A DNA stretch of 64,000 nt from Chloroflexota bacterium. Its GTDB lineage: Bacteria > Chloroflexota > UBA11872 > UBA12225. The notes under the pieces were generated by a model that searched no databases, was not told the DNA's origin, and was given only the letters and a program-made list of their open reading frames with translations. A program made the translations under genes and the position numbers. The stretch spans positions 248,001 through 312,000 of the forward strand of contig JAUJOR010000005.1 of NCBI GenBank assembly GCA_030447525.1. The letters run 5' to 3'. This document shows, in pieces, positions 40,167-49,435 of this stretch (position 1 is its first letter; each line of letters starts with the position of its first letter).

Positions 40167-41296
40167 GTCAGGATCCTGCGGGCGCGCAGCTGGCGGAACA
40201 GGAGATCGTCCAAAGGCATGGCCGTGCTGGCCGTGAGATAGCGCACCATGCGCTTGGCGCAGAAGGCCTCGATCTCCGCCAGCCAGTCGGAGAGGCGGCG
40301 CTTGTAGGCATCGATGGCCATGGCATCCAGGGAGATGCGCATCGTCTGGCCGCTCTCCCGGTCGAGGAGCTCGATCTCGCCCTCCAGGTCAGGGTCGGTC
40401 TCCACCGGGTCGAGGGTGTGGATCAGCACGGCCTCGAACCCGCGGTCGAGGAGGGCGGTGAGCCCTTCCAGGCCGCCCGGGTTCAAGAGATCGGAGATGA
40501 GGATGGCCAGCCCGCTGCGCCGGTGCATCGCGGTGTACGCCCGCAGGGCGACCTTGAGGTCGGTGCCACCGCCCGGCTGCAACCCGGCCAGGAAGGTCGC
40601 CAGCCGGCCGGCCTGCCCCTTGCCCCGCAGGCCCGGCAGGGGCGCCATCAAGCGATCGTTGAAGCCGGCGGCCTGCACCCGGTCCTGGGTGGCAAGGCCG
40701 ACATACCCCAGGGCGATGGCCAGGCGCTTGGCGTAGGCCAGCTTGTTGTAGCGGCCCCAATCCATGCTCTTGGAACAATCCACCAGCAGGTGAACGGTGA
40801 GGCTTTCCTCGTCCTCACGCAGCTTCACGAACAGCCGGTCGGAGCGTCCATAGACGTTCCAGTCGATCTGACGTAGATCGTCGCCGTGGGTGTACTCCCG
40901 ATAGTCGGCGAACTCCACCGACGTGCCCCGCTTCTTGCTGCGCCGGCCCCCGTGACTGGCGGCGCCATGCATGCGCGCCGAGACGATCTGCAGGCGCTCC
41001 AGGCGGCGCAGCATCCCATCGTCGAAGACGCCGCGCAAGCCCCCCCCGACCTCGCGCCCCGAAGGGGCGCCGGCCAGGTCGGACACGGTGTCTGTGGCGC
41101 TGCGCGTCGCTCCACTCGGGAGGCCGTCGGAGGTGCTCTCCTCCGGGGCATCCCCTCCCACCGTTCCCTGGGGGCGTGCCGACCGAGCCGCCCGAAAGAA
41201 CCACGGGAAGCGCCCTCGAGGGCGTGGCCCCACCCGGGGAGCGACCGGCGTCTCCGTCGCCTCGCGGGCGCCCGTCTGGGTCTGAGGTGGTGTCAC
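40163..41296 (-). CDS. DUF58-family protein of the MoxR operon
   Basis: 377 residues from GTG 41296, which overlaps the MoxR stop (GTGA). The first 100 residues are variable and low-complexity. The DUF58 core begins at SARMHGAASHGGRRSKKRGT, with the hallmark FADYREYTHGDDLRQIDWNV and YGRSDRLFVKLREDEESLT, followed by a VWA-like half (VHLLVDCSKSMDWG, a partial MIDAS). DUF58 proteins regularly pair with MoxR ATPases; their molecular role is not settled. Confidence 0.85.
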   Translation of the reverse strand: MTPPQTQTGAREATETPVAPRVGPRPRGRFPWFFRAARSARPQGTVGGDAPEESTSDGLPSGATRSATDTVSDLAGAPSGREVGGGLRGVFDDGMLRRLERLQIVSARMHGAASHGGRRSKKRGTSVEFADYREYTHGDDLRQIDWNVYGRSDRLFVKLREDEESLTVHLLVDCSKSMDWGRYNKLAYAKRLAIALGYVGLATQDRVQAAGFNDRLMAPLPGLRGKGQAGRLATFLAGLQPGGGTDLKVALRAYTAMHRRSGLAILISDLLNPGGLEGLTALLDRGFEAVLIHTLDPVETDPDLEGEIELLDRESGQTMRISLDAMAIDAYKRRLSDWLAEIEAFCAKRMVRYLTASTAMPLDDLLFRQLRARRILT

Positions 41297-42327
41297 CGAG
41301 CCGCCGCTTCTGCGTCTTCCGGCCGCACGCTCATTACAATCTGGTCAATCACCGTGTCCGCGGAAACGCCTTCGGCGTCAGCTTCGAAATTCAGGATCAG
41401 CCGATGGCGCAGCGCCGGATGTGCCACTCGCCGGATATCGTCAAAGGCCACGTTGTAGCGCCCTTCCAGCAAGGCGTTGATCTTGCCCGCCAGCACCAGG
41501 GCGATGGCCCCGCGGGGGCTGGCGCCAAAGCGGACGTACTCGCGGGCCGCCCGCGGGGCCTCCGGACTGTCCGGCCGGGTGGCCATGACCAGCCGGGCGG
41601 CGTATTCCTTGACGTGCTGGGCGATGGGCACTTGACGGGCCAGGGCCTGCATGCGCAGGATGTCCTCGGCCCCGGCGACGCGCCGCACCTCCGGCACCCG
41701 GTCTGAGGTGGTGCGATCGAGGATGCTCACCAGCTCGTCGGCAGAGGGAAAGCCGACGTTGATCTTGAACAGGAAGCGGTCGAGCTGCGCCTCCGGCAGG
41801 GGGTAGGTGCCTTCCATCTCGATGGGATTCTGGGTAGCCAGCACCATGAACGGGGATGGGAGCCGGCGCTGGACGTTGGCCACCGTCACTTGCGTCTCGG
41901 CCATCGCCTCCAGAAGGGCGGCCTGAGTCTTCGGCGTCGCCCGGTTGATCTCGTCGGCCAGGATGAGGTTGGCAAAGACCGGGCCGGGCTCGAATCGGAA
42001 GCGGCGCTCGCCGGATGGCTCGTCACTGATGATGTTTGTGCCGGTGATATCGGCCGGCATCAGGTCCGGTGTAAATTGCACCCGGGAGTACTCCAGGTGC
42101 AGCACGTCCGCCAGGGCCCGCACGAGGCGAGTCTTGCCCAGTCCAGGGACGCCTTCCAGCAGGACGTGACTGCTCCCGGCCAGCAGGCAGATCAGCACGC
42201 CCCGTAGCACGTCCTCCTGGCCGACGATGACCTGCTGAACCTCGTGAATGATCTCCCGAATCTGGCGCTGAAAGCGTTCCACCTCCGCCGACCCGGCCCG
42301 GCCACTACCTGCCTCGTACCGTTCCAC
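41293..42327 (-). CDS. MoxR-family AAA+ ATPase
   Basis: 344 residues from GTG 42327. Walker A LLEGVPGLGKTRLVRALAD; Walker B NLILADEINRATPKTQAALL with the MoxR signature; sensor 1 VLATQNPIEMEGTYPLPEAQ; arginine-finger region LDRFLFKINVGFPSADELVS. MoxR proteins act as chaperone-like ATPases that insert cofactors or remodel VWA-domain partners, which here are encoded directly downstream with overlapping starts. A 90-bp gap separates it from the Gln/Gly-rich membrane protein gene. Confidence 0.92.
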   Translation of the reverse strand: MERYEAGSGRAGSAEVERFQRQIREIIHEVQQVIVGQEDVLRGVLICLLAGSSHVLLEGVPGLGKTRLVRALADVLHLEYSRVQFTPDLMPADITGTNIISDEPSGERRFRFEPGPVFANLILADEINRATPKTQAALLEAMAETQVTVANVQRRLPSPFMVLATQNPIEMEGTYPLPEAQLDRFLFKINVGFPSADELVSILDRTTSDRVPEVRRVAGAEDILRMQALARQVPIAQHVKEYAARLVMATRPDSPEAPRAAREYVRFGASPRGAIALVLAGKINALLEGRYNVAFDDIRRVAHPALRHRLILNFEADAEGVSADTVIDQIVMSVRPEDAEAAAR

Positions 42328-42417
42328 CGTGTCATCCGTCTCTTTCAGGGTCGCTGCGGTTCAGGCGCCGGCCGGGATGGTGTGCGTCTCGCAGTCGGCG
42401 TCGTGGACGGCGGGCGG

Positions 42418-44313
42418 CTATGGCCGGGTCTGTCCCGCCGCCCCGGCAGCCCCGCCGCCGGCCGAGCCACTCCCACCGGCCGGCGCCGGCGCTGCGGGTC
42501 TCGTCTGGTCTGGCGTGAAGTACTCGCGCACCGGCGCGGTGAGCTCCCAGGGCACGCTGTTGACGTCCGGCCCCGCCCCGATGGGGGCGGCGCTGGCCGG
42601 GCCCGCCGCCGCGCCGGCGCCGGCCGCCGGCGGGGGCGCCGGGGCGGCGTTAGGGCTCGGCGGGCGCCACTGCGAAGGGCCGGGCCGCACCTCCGCCTCG
42701 ACCTCAACCGGACGGGCCTCCACCGCCAGGCGGTGCGGCGCCCCTTGCGCCTCCCCGCCGGCAGCGGAGCCGGCCCCTTGACCGCCCCCCTGTCCTTGCC
42801 GTCCGGCGCCACGAAGGGCCTCTTCCAGCTCCGCCAGCCCCGCCCCGGTGGCGGCCGAGTCCCCACCCTGCCGTGACGACTGCTGCCCCTGCTGGCCTTG
42901 CTGCCCCTGCTGCCCTTGCTGCCCCTGCTGCCCTTGCTGCCCTTGCTGCGCTTGCTGGCCCGGCAGCTGCGGCTGCCCACCCTGCTGCAGCTCGCGTCCC
43001 CGCTGCTCCAGCTCGCGCTGCGCTTGGGCCTGCTGCCCGGTGTCTCGCACCTGGTTGGCGGCCTCGCGGATGGCCTGCTGCGCGTCCTGGTTGCGGAACT
43101 GCTGCAGGGCCTCGCCGGCCCGCCCGGCGGCGTTGGCCAGGGCTTGATCCTTCTCGCTGATGTTCTGGGACGCCTGCTGAAAGGCCTGGGCGAGCGCCTG
43201 GCGCTCCCCGGGGCTCAGGCGAGAGACTTGGTCGGCCACCTGATTCAGCTGCTGGCCCGCCCGCTGGGTGTCGCCGCCACGCAGCGCCTCACCCGCCTCC
43301 CGCCCGCTCTGGGTCTGGCGCAGGGCGTTCCCCAGGTCCTGGAGGGCCCTTTCTCGCTGCGCCAGGTTGGCGCTCTGCTGGCTGCGAGCCTCTTCCTGGG
43401 CCCGCTGATTGGCATCGGGCTGCCCGTGCTGGCCTTGCTGGCCTTGCTGGCCTTGCTGCCCCACCTGCCCTGCCGGCTGGTCGCCCACCTGGCCTGGCCG
43501 GTCGGTCTGGCCCCTGATCCCGTCCAGCCCTTGCCCGGTGGCGCTGTCCTCCGGCCGCGGCGGTTGGGCCAGGGCTTCGTCCGGACGGCCCGTTTGGGCC
43601 AGGGCCAGCTTCTCTCCCGCCGCACCCGGTACCAGGGACCCCGGCCCCGAGGACCGCAGGACGACGAGCAGGGCCGTCGCCAGCATAGCCGCCGCCAGGC
43701 CGGTGCGTCCTAGGGCCGTGCGACGGGCCCCGCTCCCGCGGGCCAGTATGGGGACGGCGCTGCGGGGGACGATCTGCGCCGCTGTCGCCGTCGCATCGCG
43801 AACCTGCAGCTCGGCCAGGGCGCCGGCTGCCCGGCCGTCGACCAGCTCCAGGGCCGTGGCCAGGCGCTCACGGAGGCCCAGGACGGCGTCGGCGCTGCGA
43901 GCGGCCTCCAGCGGGCCCACCTGGCGGCGGGCGGCGCGGGCCACCGTCCACAAGGCAACGGCCGTGCCTCCCAACAGGGTCAGCCACAGGACACCTGGGG
44001 CGATGAAGGCCCGGGCCAGGATCACGCCCCAAAAAACGATGGCCGCGAACAAGAGCCCGGCCAAGGGCGCCGCTTCCAGGGTGCGGCGCCAGCGCAGGCG
44101 CGTGGCCACGGCGCGGAGATGGTGCTCGATGGGCGACGCCTGACCCGGGGGCAAGAAGCCCCGCTGAGGGGCGGCACGCCGTCCCGAGGGAATACCGCCA
44201 CGGCCACGTCCACCCCGCACGTGTCGCAAGCGCTGCAGAGCCGGCGCCAACCCGGAGCCGAGGGCAGTTGCAGCGGTGCGGAGGCGGTATGATGGGCGCC
44301 CGGGCTGGACCAA
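42418..44313 (-). CDS. Membrane protein with long Gln/Gly-rich repeat, first gene of MoxR operon
   Basis: 631 residues from TTG 44313, chosen because GAGAAGGT lies 5-6 bp before it. Spans at about residues 84-125 (GLLFAAIVFWGVILARAFIA, LLGGTAVALWTVA) and 205-220 (LAAAMLATALLVVL). The rest is outside or disordered, with Gln-rich helices (RALQDLGNALRQTQSGREAG, ERQALAQAFQQASQNISEKD) and a run of Gln-Gln-Gly triplets. It resembles the DUF4175-like first proteins of such operons in general layout, not in detail. A structural or surface role is likely. Confidence 0.6.
   Translation of the reverse strand: MVQPGRPSYRLRTAATALGSGLAPALQRLRHVRGGRGRGGIPSGRRAAPQRGFLPPGQASPIEHHLRAVATRLRWRRTLEAAPLAGLLFAAIVFWGVILARAFIAPGVLWLTLLGGTAVALWTVARAARRQVGPLEAARSADAVLGLRERLATALELVDGRAAGALAELQVRDATATAAQIVPRSAVPILARGSGARRTALGRTGLAAAMLATALLVVLRSSGPGSLVPGAAGEKLALAQTGRPDEALAQPPRPEDSATGQGLDGIRGQTDRPGQVGDQPAGQVGQQGQQGQQGQHGQPDANQRAQEEARSQQSANLAQRERALQDLGNALRQTQSGREAGEALRGGDTQRAGQQLNQVADQVSRLSPGERQALAQAFQQASQNISEKDQALANAAGRAGEALQQFRNQDAQQAIREAANQVRDTGQQAQAQRELEQRGRELQQGGQPQLPGQQAQQGQQGQQGQQGQQGQQGQQGQQSSRQGGDSAATGAGLAELEEALRGAGRQGQGGGQGAGSAAGGEAQGAPHRLAVEARPVEVEAEVRPGPSQWRPPSPNAAPAPPPAAGAGAAAGPASAAPIGAGPDVNSVPWELTAPVREYFTPDQTRPAAPAPAGGSGSAGGGAAGAAGQTRP
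42893..42960 (-). repeat. 9-bp coding repeat (Gln-Gln-Gly) in the membrane protein
   Basis: CTGCTGCCC and CTGCTGCCCTTG-type units (plus-strand reading) repeat about seven times and encode QQGQQGQQG-type sequence. Smaller clusters of the same triplet lie near 43430-43460. Slippage-prone coding sequence. Confidence 0.85.
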
Positions 44314-44466
44314 CGTTTACCTTCTCTCTACATTAATTACGTACGTACACGAATTAGGAAGCTGTCCGCCGTGTCCGCCGGTCGTGACCAGATCGTCTGC
44401 GATCCGAGCCCCTGGTGCTTCTAGCTGCCGGCGGTTACCCGCGCCGCCCACGTGCCAGGTAAACGT

Positions 44467-44535
44467 TGCCCCTGGACGCCTTGGTTCCCATGGGCGGTGT
44501 CGTGCCCCTGGACGCCTTGGTTCCCATGGGCGGTG
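44467..44535 (+). repeat. 33-bp exact direct repeat in the divergent promoter region
   Basis: TGCCCCTGGACGCCTTGGTT followed by CCCATGGGCGGTG occurs at 44467-44499 and 44503-44535, period 36 bp, with a TCG spacer. Each unit contains the palindrome CCCATGGG. It lies between the membrane-protein start (44313, minus) and fur (plus). The rest of 44314-44698 shows no gene. Confidence 0.85.
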
Positions 44536-44698
44536 CATCAAACCCTTCCGACGGGTATGCTTCACCTTACCATCGTCCAGTAACGACGTAAAGCGTTGCT
44601 CGAGATGCGGTGACGCGGTAAGGAGGCGTGCCCTGCCTCCAGCAGGACCGCCTGCGGGTGGGGCGGAAACAGGCGAGGGAGCCAGTCCTCTGAGCGAC

Positions 44699-45235
44699 GT
44701 GACGAGAGCGGCCGGCGAGGTTAGCCCCCGCAGAGGCGCTCTAAAGAAGGGGCGTAACCATGGGCGGGCCGCTGGGGCGTCGTTCCGCGACCAGGCGCGG
44801 CGCGCCCTGCGCTCCGACGGCCACCGCATGACCCAGCAGCGTGAAATCCTGCTGGACGTCATCGAGCACGCCGGCGAGCACCTCGACGCAGATGGGCTGT
44901 ACCGCCTGGCTCGCGAACGTGACCGCCGTATCAGTCTGTCCACGGTCTACCGCACCTTAGCGCTCTTGAAGCAGCACGACCTGGTGGAAGAGCTCCACCT
45001 CAGCGAGGAGCACCACCACTACGAGGTCAAGACCACTGCTAGACACTACCATCTGGTATGCACCGCGTGCGGCCGGGTGGAGGAGTTTGGCAGCGAAGGG
45101 GTCGAGCGTCTGCGCGAGGAGCTGCGCCGCGAGCGCGGCTTCGAGGTGGCCTCCATCGACCTGGACATCGCCGGGCACTGCGCCCGCTGCGCCGCCAGCG
45201 CTACCTCCACCGGACGCAACACCCAGGCCGTATAA
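44699..45235 (+). CDS. Fur-family transcriptional regulator
   Basis: 178 residues from GTG 44699; no start has a good ribosome site and a shorter form from within is possible. The winged helix spans DGHRMTQQREILLDVIEHAG through RRISLSTVYRTLALLKQHDL. The metal-sensing half has EEHHHYEVKTTARHYHLVCT with the His cluster, and CTACGRVEEF plus GHCARC as the structural zinc Cys pairs. The regulated metal (Fe, Zn or Mn/peroxide) cannot be decided. Its promoter region carries a 33-bp direct repeat. Confidence 0.9.
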   Translation: MTRAAGEVSPRRGALKKGRNHGRAAGASFRDQARRALRSDGHRMTQQREILLDVIEHAGEHLDADGLYRLARERDRRISLSTVYRTLALLKQHDLVEELHLSEEHHHYEVKTTARHYHLVCTACGRVEEFGSEGVERLREELRRERGFEVASIDLDIAGHCARCAASATSTGRNTQAV

Positions 45236-45245
45236 TCCCGCCCGC

Positions 45246-45884
45246 ATGACCAGCCTGCCGCCGGACGCGGCCGGGCGAGGTGACGGGGAATCGCCGGCTG
45301 ACGCCCGGCCGGGTACGGGAGAGTTGCAGGCAAGATCACCGCGAACCGGCGCCCCACCGGGGGCTTCGCCCCACCCGATCCAGTCCCCGGGGCCCGGCAA
45401 TGCGATGCGCGCCGCACCGCCGGTACGTGCCTCCGGCGCTCCCATCGAGCTGTCCCTGGATTTGCGTTTCACCCCGCCGGACAAGGTGCTGTCCCGGCTC
45501 TTCGGTGCCCTGGAGCGGGTCGGTCCCGACGTAATTCTCCTCGTGCTGATGCGGGACACGCCGGAGTATGCCAGCGTGCTGGCCGGGGCGTACCAGGCGC
45601 TACGTGCCCGTGGCTACGTCTCCGACAGCTCTCGCACCCCCCAGGGGGGCCAGCGCCTGCGAGTGCAGCGGCGCAGCGAGTGGGAGGGGGGGCGGGGCCG
45701 TTCGGGGCGGGAGACGGTGCCGCTCACGGCGCCCAGGGAGCGTGAGGACGTCCCTGAGCCGCTACCCCTGCCTCCGGATGAGGAGCCGGAGGCCGCAGCC
45801 CCTCCCGCCCCGGCCGTGGAAGCACCCGCCTCGGCGCCGAACGCCGGCGGCGCCTCAGGCGGCACGATCGAGCGCCAGCCCTAG
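45246..45884 (+). CDS. Uncharacterised protein with disordered ends
   Basis: 212 residues from ATG 45246, 10 bp after the fur stop. Ends are Pro/Ala/Glu-rich. The middle, SLDLRFTPPDKVLSRLFGAL, ERVGPDVILLVLMRDTPEYA and SVLAGAYQALRARGYVSDSS, looks like a small alpha/beta fold. No family recognised. Its last 30 bp overlap the end of opposing queG. Confidence 0.5.
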   Translation: MTSLPPDAAGRGDGESPADARPGTGELQARSPRTGAPPGASPHPIQSPGPGNAMRAAPPVRASGAPIELSLDLRFTPPDKVLSRLFGALERVGPDVILLVLMRDTPEYASVLAGAYQALRARGYVSDSSRTPQGGQRLRVQRRSEWEGGRGRSGRETVPLTAPREREDVPEPLPLPPDEEPEAAAPPAPAVEAPASAPNAGGASGGTIERQP

Positions 45885-47006
45885 CTCCTCACGGAGGGCC
45901 GAGGCGTCGGTCGTCCGCTGGACGCCCGCCCAGGCCCGTTCCAACGCCCGGCGCGCCTCCCGCTGGGGAAAGCGGCCCAGGGCCCAGGCGGCGTGCTCCC
46001 GCACCAGGGGATGAGCCTCCTCATCCGAGAGTGTGCCGGCCAGCGCCGGGATGGCCACCGGGTCTGCCAGGTTGCCCAGGGCAACGCAGGCGTTGCGCTG
46101 CAGTCCCCAGCGCTTGGCGCGTAGCACGGGAGTGCCTCGGTAGCGCGCCCGGAACGCCTCGTCCGTCAGCGTCAGCAGGGGCAAGAGGCGTGGAAAGGCT
46201 GCCTCGTCATCATAGGCCCGCAGGGCCTCGATCCGCCCGGGCAAGGGCTTGCGGTTCACCGGGCAGACCTCCTGACAATCGTCACAGCCGAAGATCCACT
46301 CTCCCATCAGTGGGCGCAGGTGGCGCGGGATCCGCTCTTTGAGCTCAATGGTCAGGAAGGAGATGCAGCGGGAGTTGTCCAGCACCCCTGGCGCCACCAG
46401 CGCTCCAGTAGGACACACGTCCAAGCAGCGCCGGCAGGCCCCACAAGACTTGCCCACGGGCTGATCTGGCTCCAGCTCCAGGTCGAGGATGATCTCGCAC
46501 AGGAAGGCCCACGACCCGGCGCCGGGCAGCAGGAGCATGGTGTTCTTACCGAACCAGCCAAGCCCTGCCCGCTGCGCCACAGCCCGTTCAGCCAGGGGAC
46601 TACTGTCGACAAAGATACGGCCGGCCACCGGTCGCCCGGCGATCGTTTCGATGCCGTTCAGCAGGTCGCGCCCCAGGTCCTTGAGCACGTCGTGGTAGTC
46701 CCGGCCCCAGGCGTAGCGGGCCACCCGTCCCCGGGGGACACCCGGCCGGCGCGTCGGCGCCGGACGGACGCCCAGGTAGCTCGCGGCCAGGGCCAGGATG
46801 CTCCTCGCCCCAGGCAGCAGCTCCTGGGGGCGAGTGGCCAGGCGGGCCCGCTCGGGGGTGAACCAGCGCAGCCCGTCCATCATTCCGGCACGGATGCGCT
46901 CCTGAATCGCGGCCTCAGCCGCCCGCAGTGGCGCGGCATCGGAGATCCCCACGCGATCGAAGCCGCACTCCAGGGCGGCTCGCTTGACGTCCTCGGTGAG
47001 ACTCAT
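45855..47006 (-). CDS. queG: Epoxyqueuosine reductase
   Basis: 383 residues. The N-terminal cobalamin domain (ALECGFDRVGISDAAPLRAA, ARYAWGRDYHDVLKDLGRDL) includes FVDSSPLAERAVAQRAGLGW with the catalytic Asp. Two iron-sulfur clusters follow: CGACRRCLDVCPTGAL and CDDCQEVCPVN, with another Cys in SRCISFL. The C-terminus has HEAT-like repeats (AIPALAGTLSDEEAHPLVRE). It does the last step of queuosine synthesis in tRNA, reducing epoxyqueuosine. Confidence 0.93.
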   Translation of the reverse strand: MSLTEDVKRAALECGFDRVGISDAAPLRAAEAAIQERIRAGMMDGLRWFTPERARLATRPQELLPGARSILALAASYLGVRPAPTRRPGVPRGRVARYAWGRDYHDVLKDLGRDLLNGIETIAGRPVAGRIFVDSSPLAERAVAQRAGLGWFGKNTMLLLPGAGSWAFLCEIILDLELEPDQPVGKSCGACRRCLDVCPTGALVAPGVLDNSRCISFLTIELKERIPRHLRPLMGEWIFGCDDCQEVCPVNRKPLPGRIEALRAYDDEAAFPRLLPLLTLTDEAFRARYRGTPVLRAKRWGLQRNACVALGNLADPVAIPALAGTLSDEEAHPLVREHAAWALGRFPQREARRALERAWAGVQRTTDASALREELGLALDRAA

Positions 47007-47185
47007 CGCCCCTCGTTCTGCCCCTCCCCGGACGGGCGATCCCCAGGTCCGCGCCGGGGTCAGCGGCCGGGCAACACCCGGACCAAGTCCTGTCAGGGCT
47101 CAGAATGCAAGTATAGGGCGCGTGGTACGACCGGTAGCGCGCGGCGCTGCCGGCGCCCCGCCCCGGTTTGCTAGGATTGGGCCCC

Positions 47186-49435
47186 GTGAGCGTTGCCATC
47201 GCCCCCGGTGTTGCCCCGCATGGCCAGGGACAGGCCCCGCCTCGCGATCTGGACGCCTTCCTCTACGGCCACGACCCCCTCCCTCGCGTCGTCGCCGTCG
47301 AGCCGGCAGGGGGCAACAGCGTGACCCTTTATCGGCGGGACGCGGATCGGTCGCTGCAAACGGAGACGGCGACGTTTAGCCCCTGGCTCGTCGTCGCCGA
47401 AGACCAGCTCGCCGTCCTGCCGGAGCGAGAGCGCGAGGTGCACCCTCTGCTGGGGGCCGCTCCGATGAACCGCCTGGTACTGTTCCCGCATCGGGGGGCG
47501 CACGCCCGTGCCGTAGCGGCCTTGCGTGCCGCCGAGGCGCCCCACTTCAGCTACACCTCGGCGGTGAGCCAGTACCTGACCATCTCCGGGCGCACCCTCT
47601 TCCACGGGATGCGTTTCGAGGAGCTCCACCGCGTCCAGCTGGACGTTGAGACCACCTCGCTGCACCCCGGCGCGCCGGAGGCAGCCGTGCTCCTCGTGGC
47701 CATCACTGACAATCGGGGCGTCGAGGAGGTGCACAGCGCCCACGTCGGTGGCGAGGCGGCCCTCCTCCGCCGCCTCACGGCCCGTGTTGCCGAGCTCGAT
47801 CCGGACGTAATTGAAGGCCACAACCTGGTCGATTTCGACATCCCTTACTTGGTCAAGCGAGGCCAGGCCCTGGGCGTCCCGATCACCTGGGGGCGCGAGG
47901 GGCAGCCGGTATGGCTCCAGGAGCGAGAGGGGCGCTACAAGGTTGGCGCCCGCATCCTGCCGTCGATGCGCGTCCACGTCCACGGGCGCCACGTGGTGGA
48001 CACCTTCCAGCAAATCCAGCGCTACGATAGCCAGGGCAAGCTGGAGAGCTACGCCCTCAAGCCGGTCATGGAGTCTCTGGAGCTGGTGCGCCCCGACCGT
48101 GAGTTCGTCGATCGCACCCAGATCAGCGAGCTGTGGCGCGCCGACCCCCACCGTTTGGCCCGCTACTGCCTGGATGACGCGCGTGACGTGCGTGGCCTGG
48201 CCGACCTGATCACCCCCACGGAGTTCTATCAGGCGCAGATCGTCCCCCGCTCATACCAGGACGTGGCCACGGGGGGCACAGGCGAAAAGATCAACGCCGT
48301 GCTGGTGCGGGCGTACGTCACCCGGCGCGAAGCCCTGCCCCTGCCCCAGCCCTCCCGCCCGTACCCGGGGGGATACTCCGAGCTACGTGCGGCCGGCGTG
48401 TTCCGCCGGGTTGTCAAGTGCGACGTAGAGAGCCTGTATCCGGCCGTAATGCAGCGCTTCGGCTACAAGCCGCAGTCTGATAGGCTGGACATCTTCTTGC
48501 CCCTCCTGGCCGAGCTGACGCAGCGGCGCCTGGCGGCGAAGCGCCGCCTGCGCCGGGGCACGGCCGCTGAACGGGCCTACTGGAACGGCCTCTCGTCTTC
48601 CTACAAGGTGTTGATCAACTCCTTTTACGGCTACCTGGGATACGCCCGGGCCCTCTTTAACGACTTCGATGCGGCCGAGCAGGTGACTACCACCGGACAG
48701 AGGCTGATCAAGGAGGTCCTGGCGGCCCTGGAGGCCCGGGGCAGCGAGATCATCGAGGTGGACACAGACGGGGTGTACTTTGTGCCCCCGCCGGACGTGG
48801 AGGGCGAGGCGCAAGAGCTGGCCTTCGTCGAGGCCATTGGCAAGGTGCTCCCGGCGGGGATCAACCTGGCCCACGACGGGCGCTTCGCCGGAATGGTGTC
48901 CCTCAAGCAAAAGACCTACTTCCTACTCACCTACGATGGCCGCCTGCTGGCCACGGGGTCTAGCCTGCGCTCGCGGCGGGACGAGCTGTACCTACGAGAG
49001 TTCTTGCAGGAGGCCGCCGTTACCCTGATCCAGGGGACGCTGGAGGACGTCAGCCGCCTCTATCTCGCCGCAGTCAAGCGGATCCAGAGCGGCGCCCTCA
49101 ACGTAGTAGAGTTCGCCCGGCGAGAAAGCATCACCCACAAGACTCACAGCTCACCGGGACTGCGCCGGCTGGCCGCGGCCGCCAAGGGAATCCCCGTGGG
49201 GCAGCAGGTCCTCGTCTACCAGCGCCCCGATGGCAGCCTGGCCCTCACCAGCGAGTACGCCGGTGACGAAGACCGAGACTACCTCCTGCGACGCCTGCAT
49301 GACATGGCCGGGCGCTTCGCCGGCCTCTGCCCCGGCGGGGCCAAAGGGGACATGTTCAAGCGCCTCTTCCCCCTGCTCACCGGCAGCCGCGAGCCCCCCA
49401 CCGAGCATCACGTGCAGCTTTCCCTCTTCGGGTAG
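47186..49435 (+). CDS. Family-B DNA polymerase with C-terminal clamp-binding motif
   Basis: 749 residues from GTG 47186. The exonuclease motifs are VQLDVETTSL (Exo I), EGHNLVDFDIPYL (Exo II) and ARYCLDDARDV (Exo III). The polymerase motifs are KCDVESLYPAVM (A), SSYKVLINSFYGYLGYAR (B) and EVDTDGVYF (C; the second acidic pair is DTDG, where most have DTDS). The final residues VQLSLFG match the bacterial beta-clamp-binding motif QLxLF. Proofreading and synthesis sites both look complete. Likely a repair or damage-tolerance polymerase analogous to Pol II (inference). Confidence 0.9.
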   Translation: MSVAIAPGVAPHGQGQAPPRDLDAFLYGHDPLPRVVAVEPAGGNSVTLYRRDADRSLQTETATFSPWLVVAEDQLAVLPEREREVHPLLGAAPMNRLVLFPHRGAHARAVAALRAAEAPHFSYTSAVSQYLTISGRTLFHGMRFEELHRVQLDVETTSLHPGAPEAAVLLVAITDNRGVEEVHSAHVGGEAALLRRLTARVAELDPDVIEGHNLVDFDIPYLVKRGQALGVPITWGREGQPVWLQEREGRYKVGARILPSMRVHVHGRHVVDTFQQIQRYDSQGKLESYALKPVMESLELVRPDREFVDRTQISELWRADPHRLARYCLDDARDVRGLADLITPTEFYQAQIVPRSYQDVATGGTGEKINAVLVRAYVTRREALPLPQPSRPYPGGYSELRAAGVFRRVVKCDVESLYPAVMQRFGYKPQSDRLDIFLPLLAELTQRRLAAKRRLRRGTAAERAYWNGLSSSYKVLINSFYGYLGYARALFNDFDAAEQVTTTGQRLIKEVLAALEARGSEIIEVDTDGVYFVPPPDVEGEAQELAFVEAIGKVLPAGINLAHDGRFAGMVSLKQKTYFLLTYDGRLLATGSSLRSRRDELYLREFLQEAAVTLIQGTLEDVSRLYLAAVKRIQSGALNVVEFARRESITHKTHSSPGLRRLAAAAKGIPVGQQVLVYQRPDGSLALTSEYAGDEDRDYLLRRLHDMAGRFAGLCPGGAKGDMFKRLFPLLTGSREPPTEHHVQLSLFG

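Noticed and set aside
42898-43713. Leu-rich plus-strand frame opposite the Gln/Gly-rich gene
   Set aside because: Its leucine runs are the antisense of Gln-Gln-Gly repeats; the minus frame has a ribosome site, membrane spans and operon position.
44467-44535. CRISPR-like repeat (33 bp, period 36)
   Set aside because: Only two copies with a 3-bp spacer; no cas genes. The 39-bp and 15-bp arrays were rejected for the same lack of spacers.
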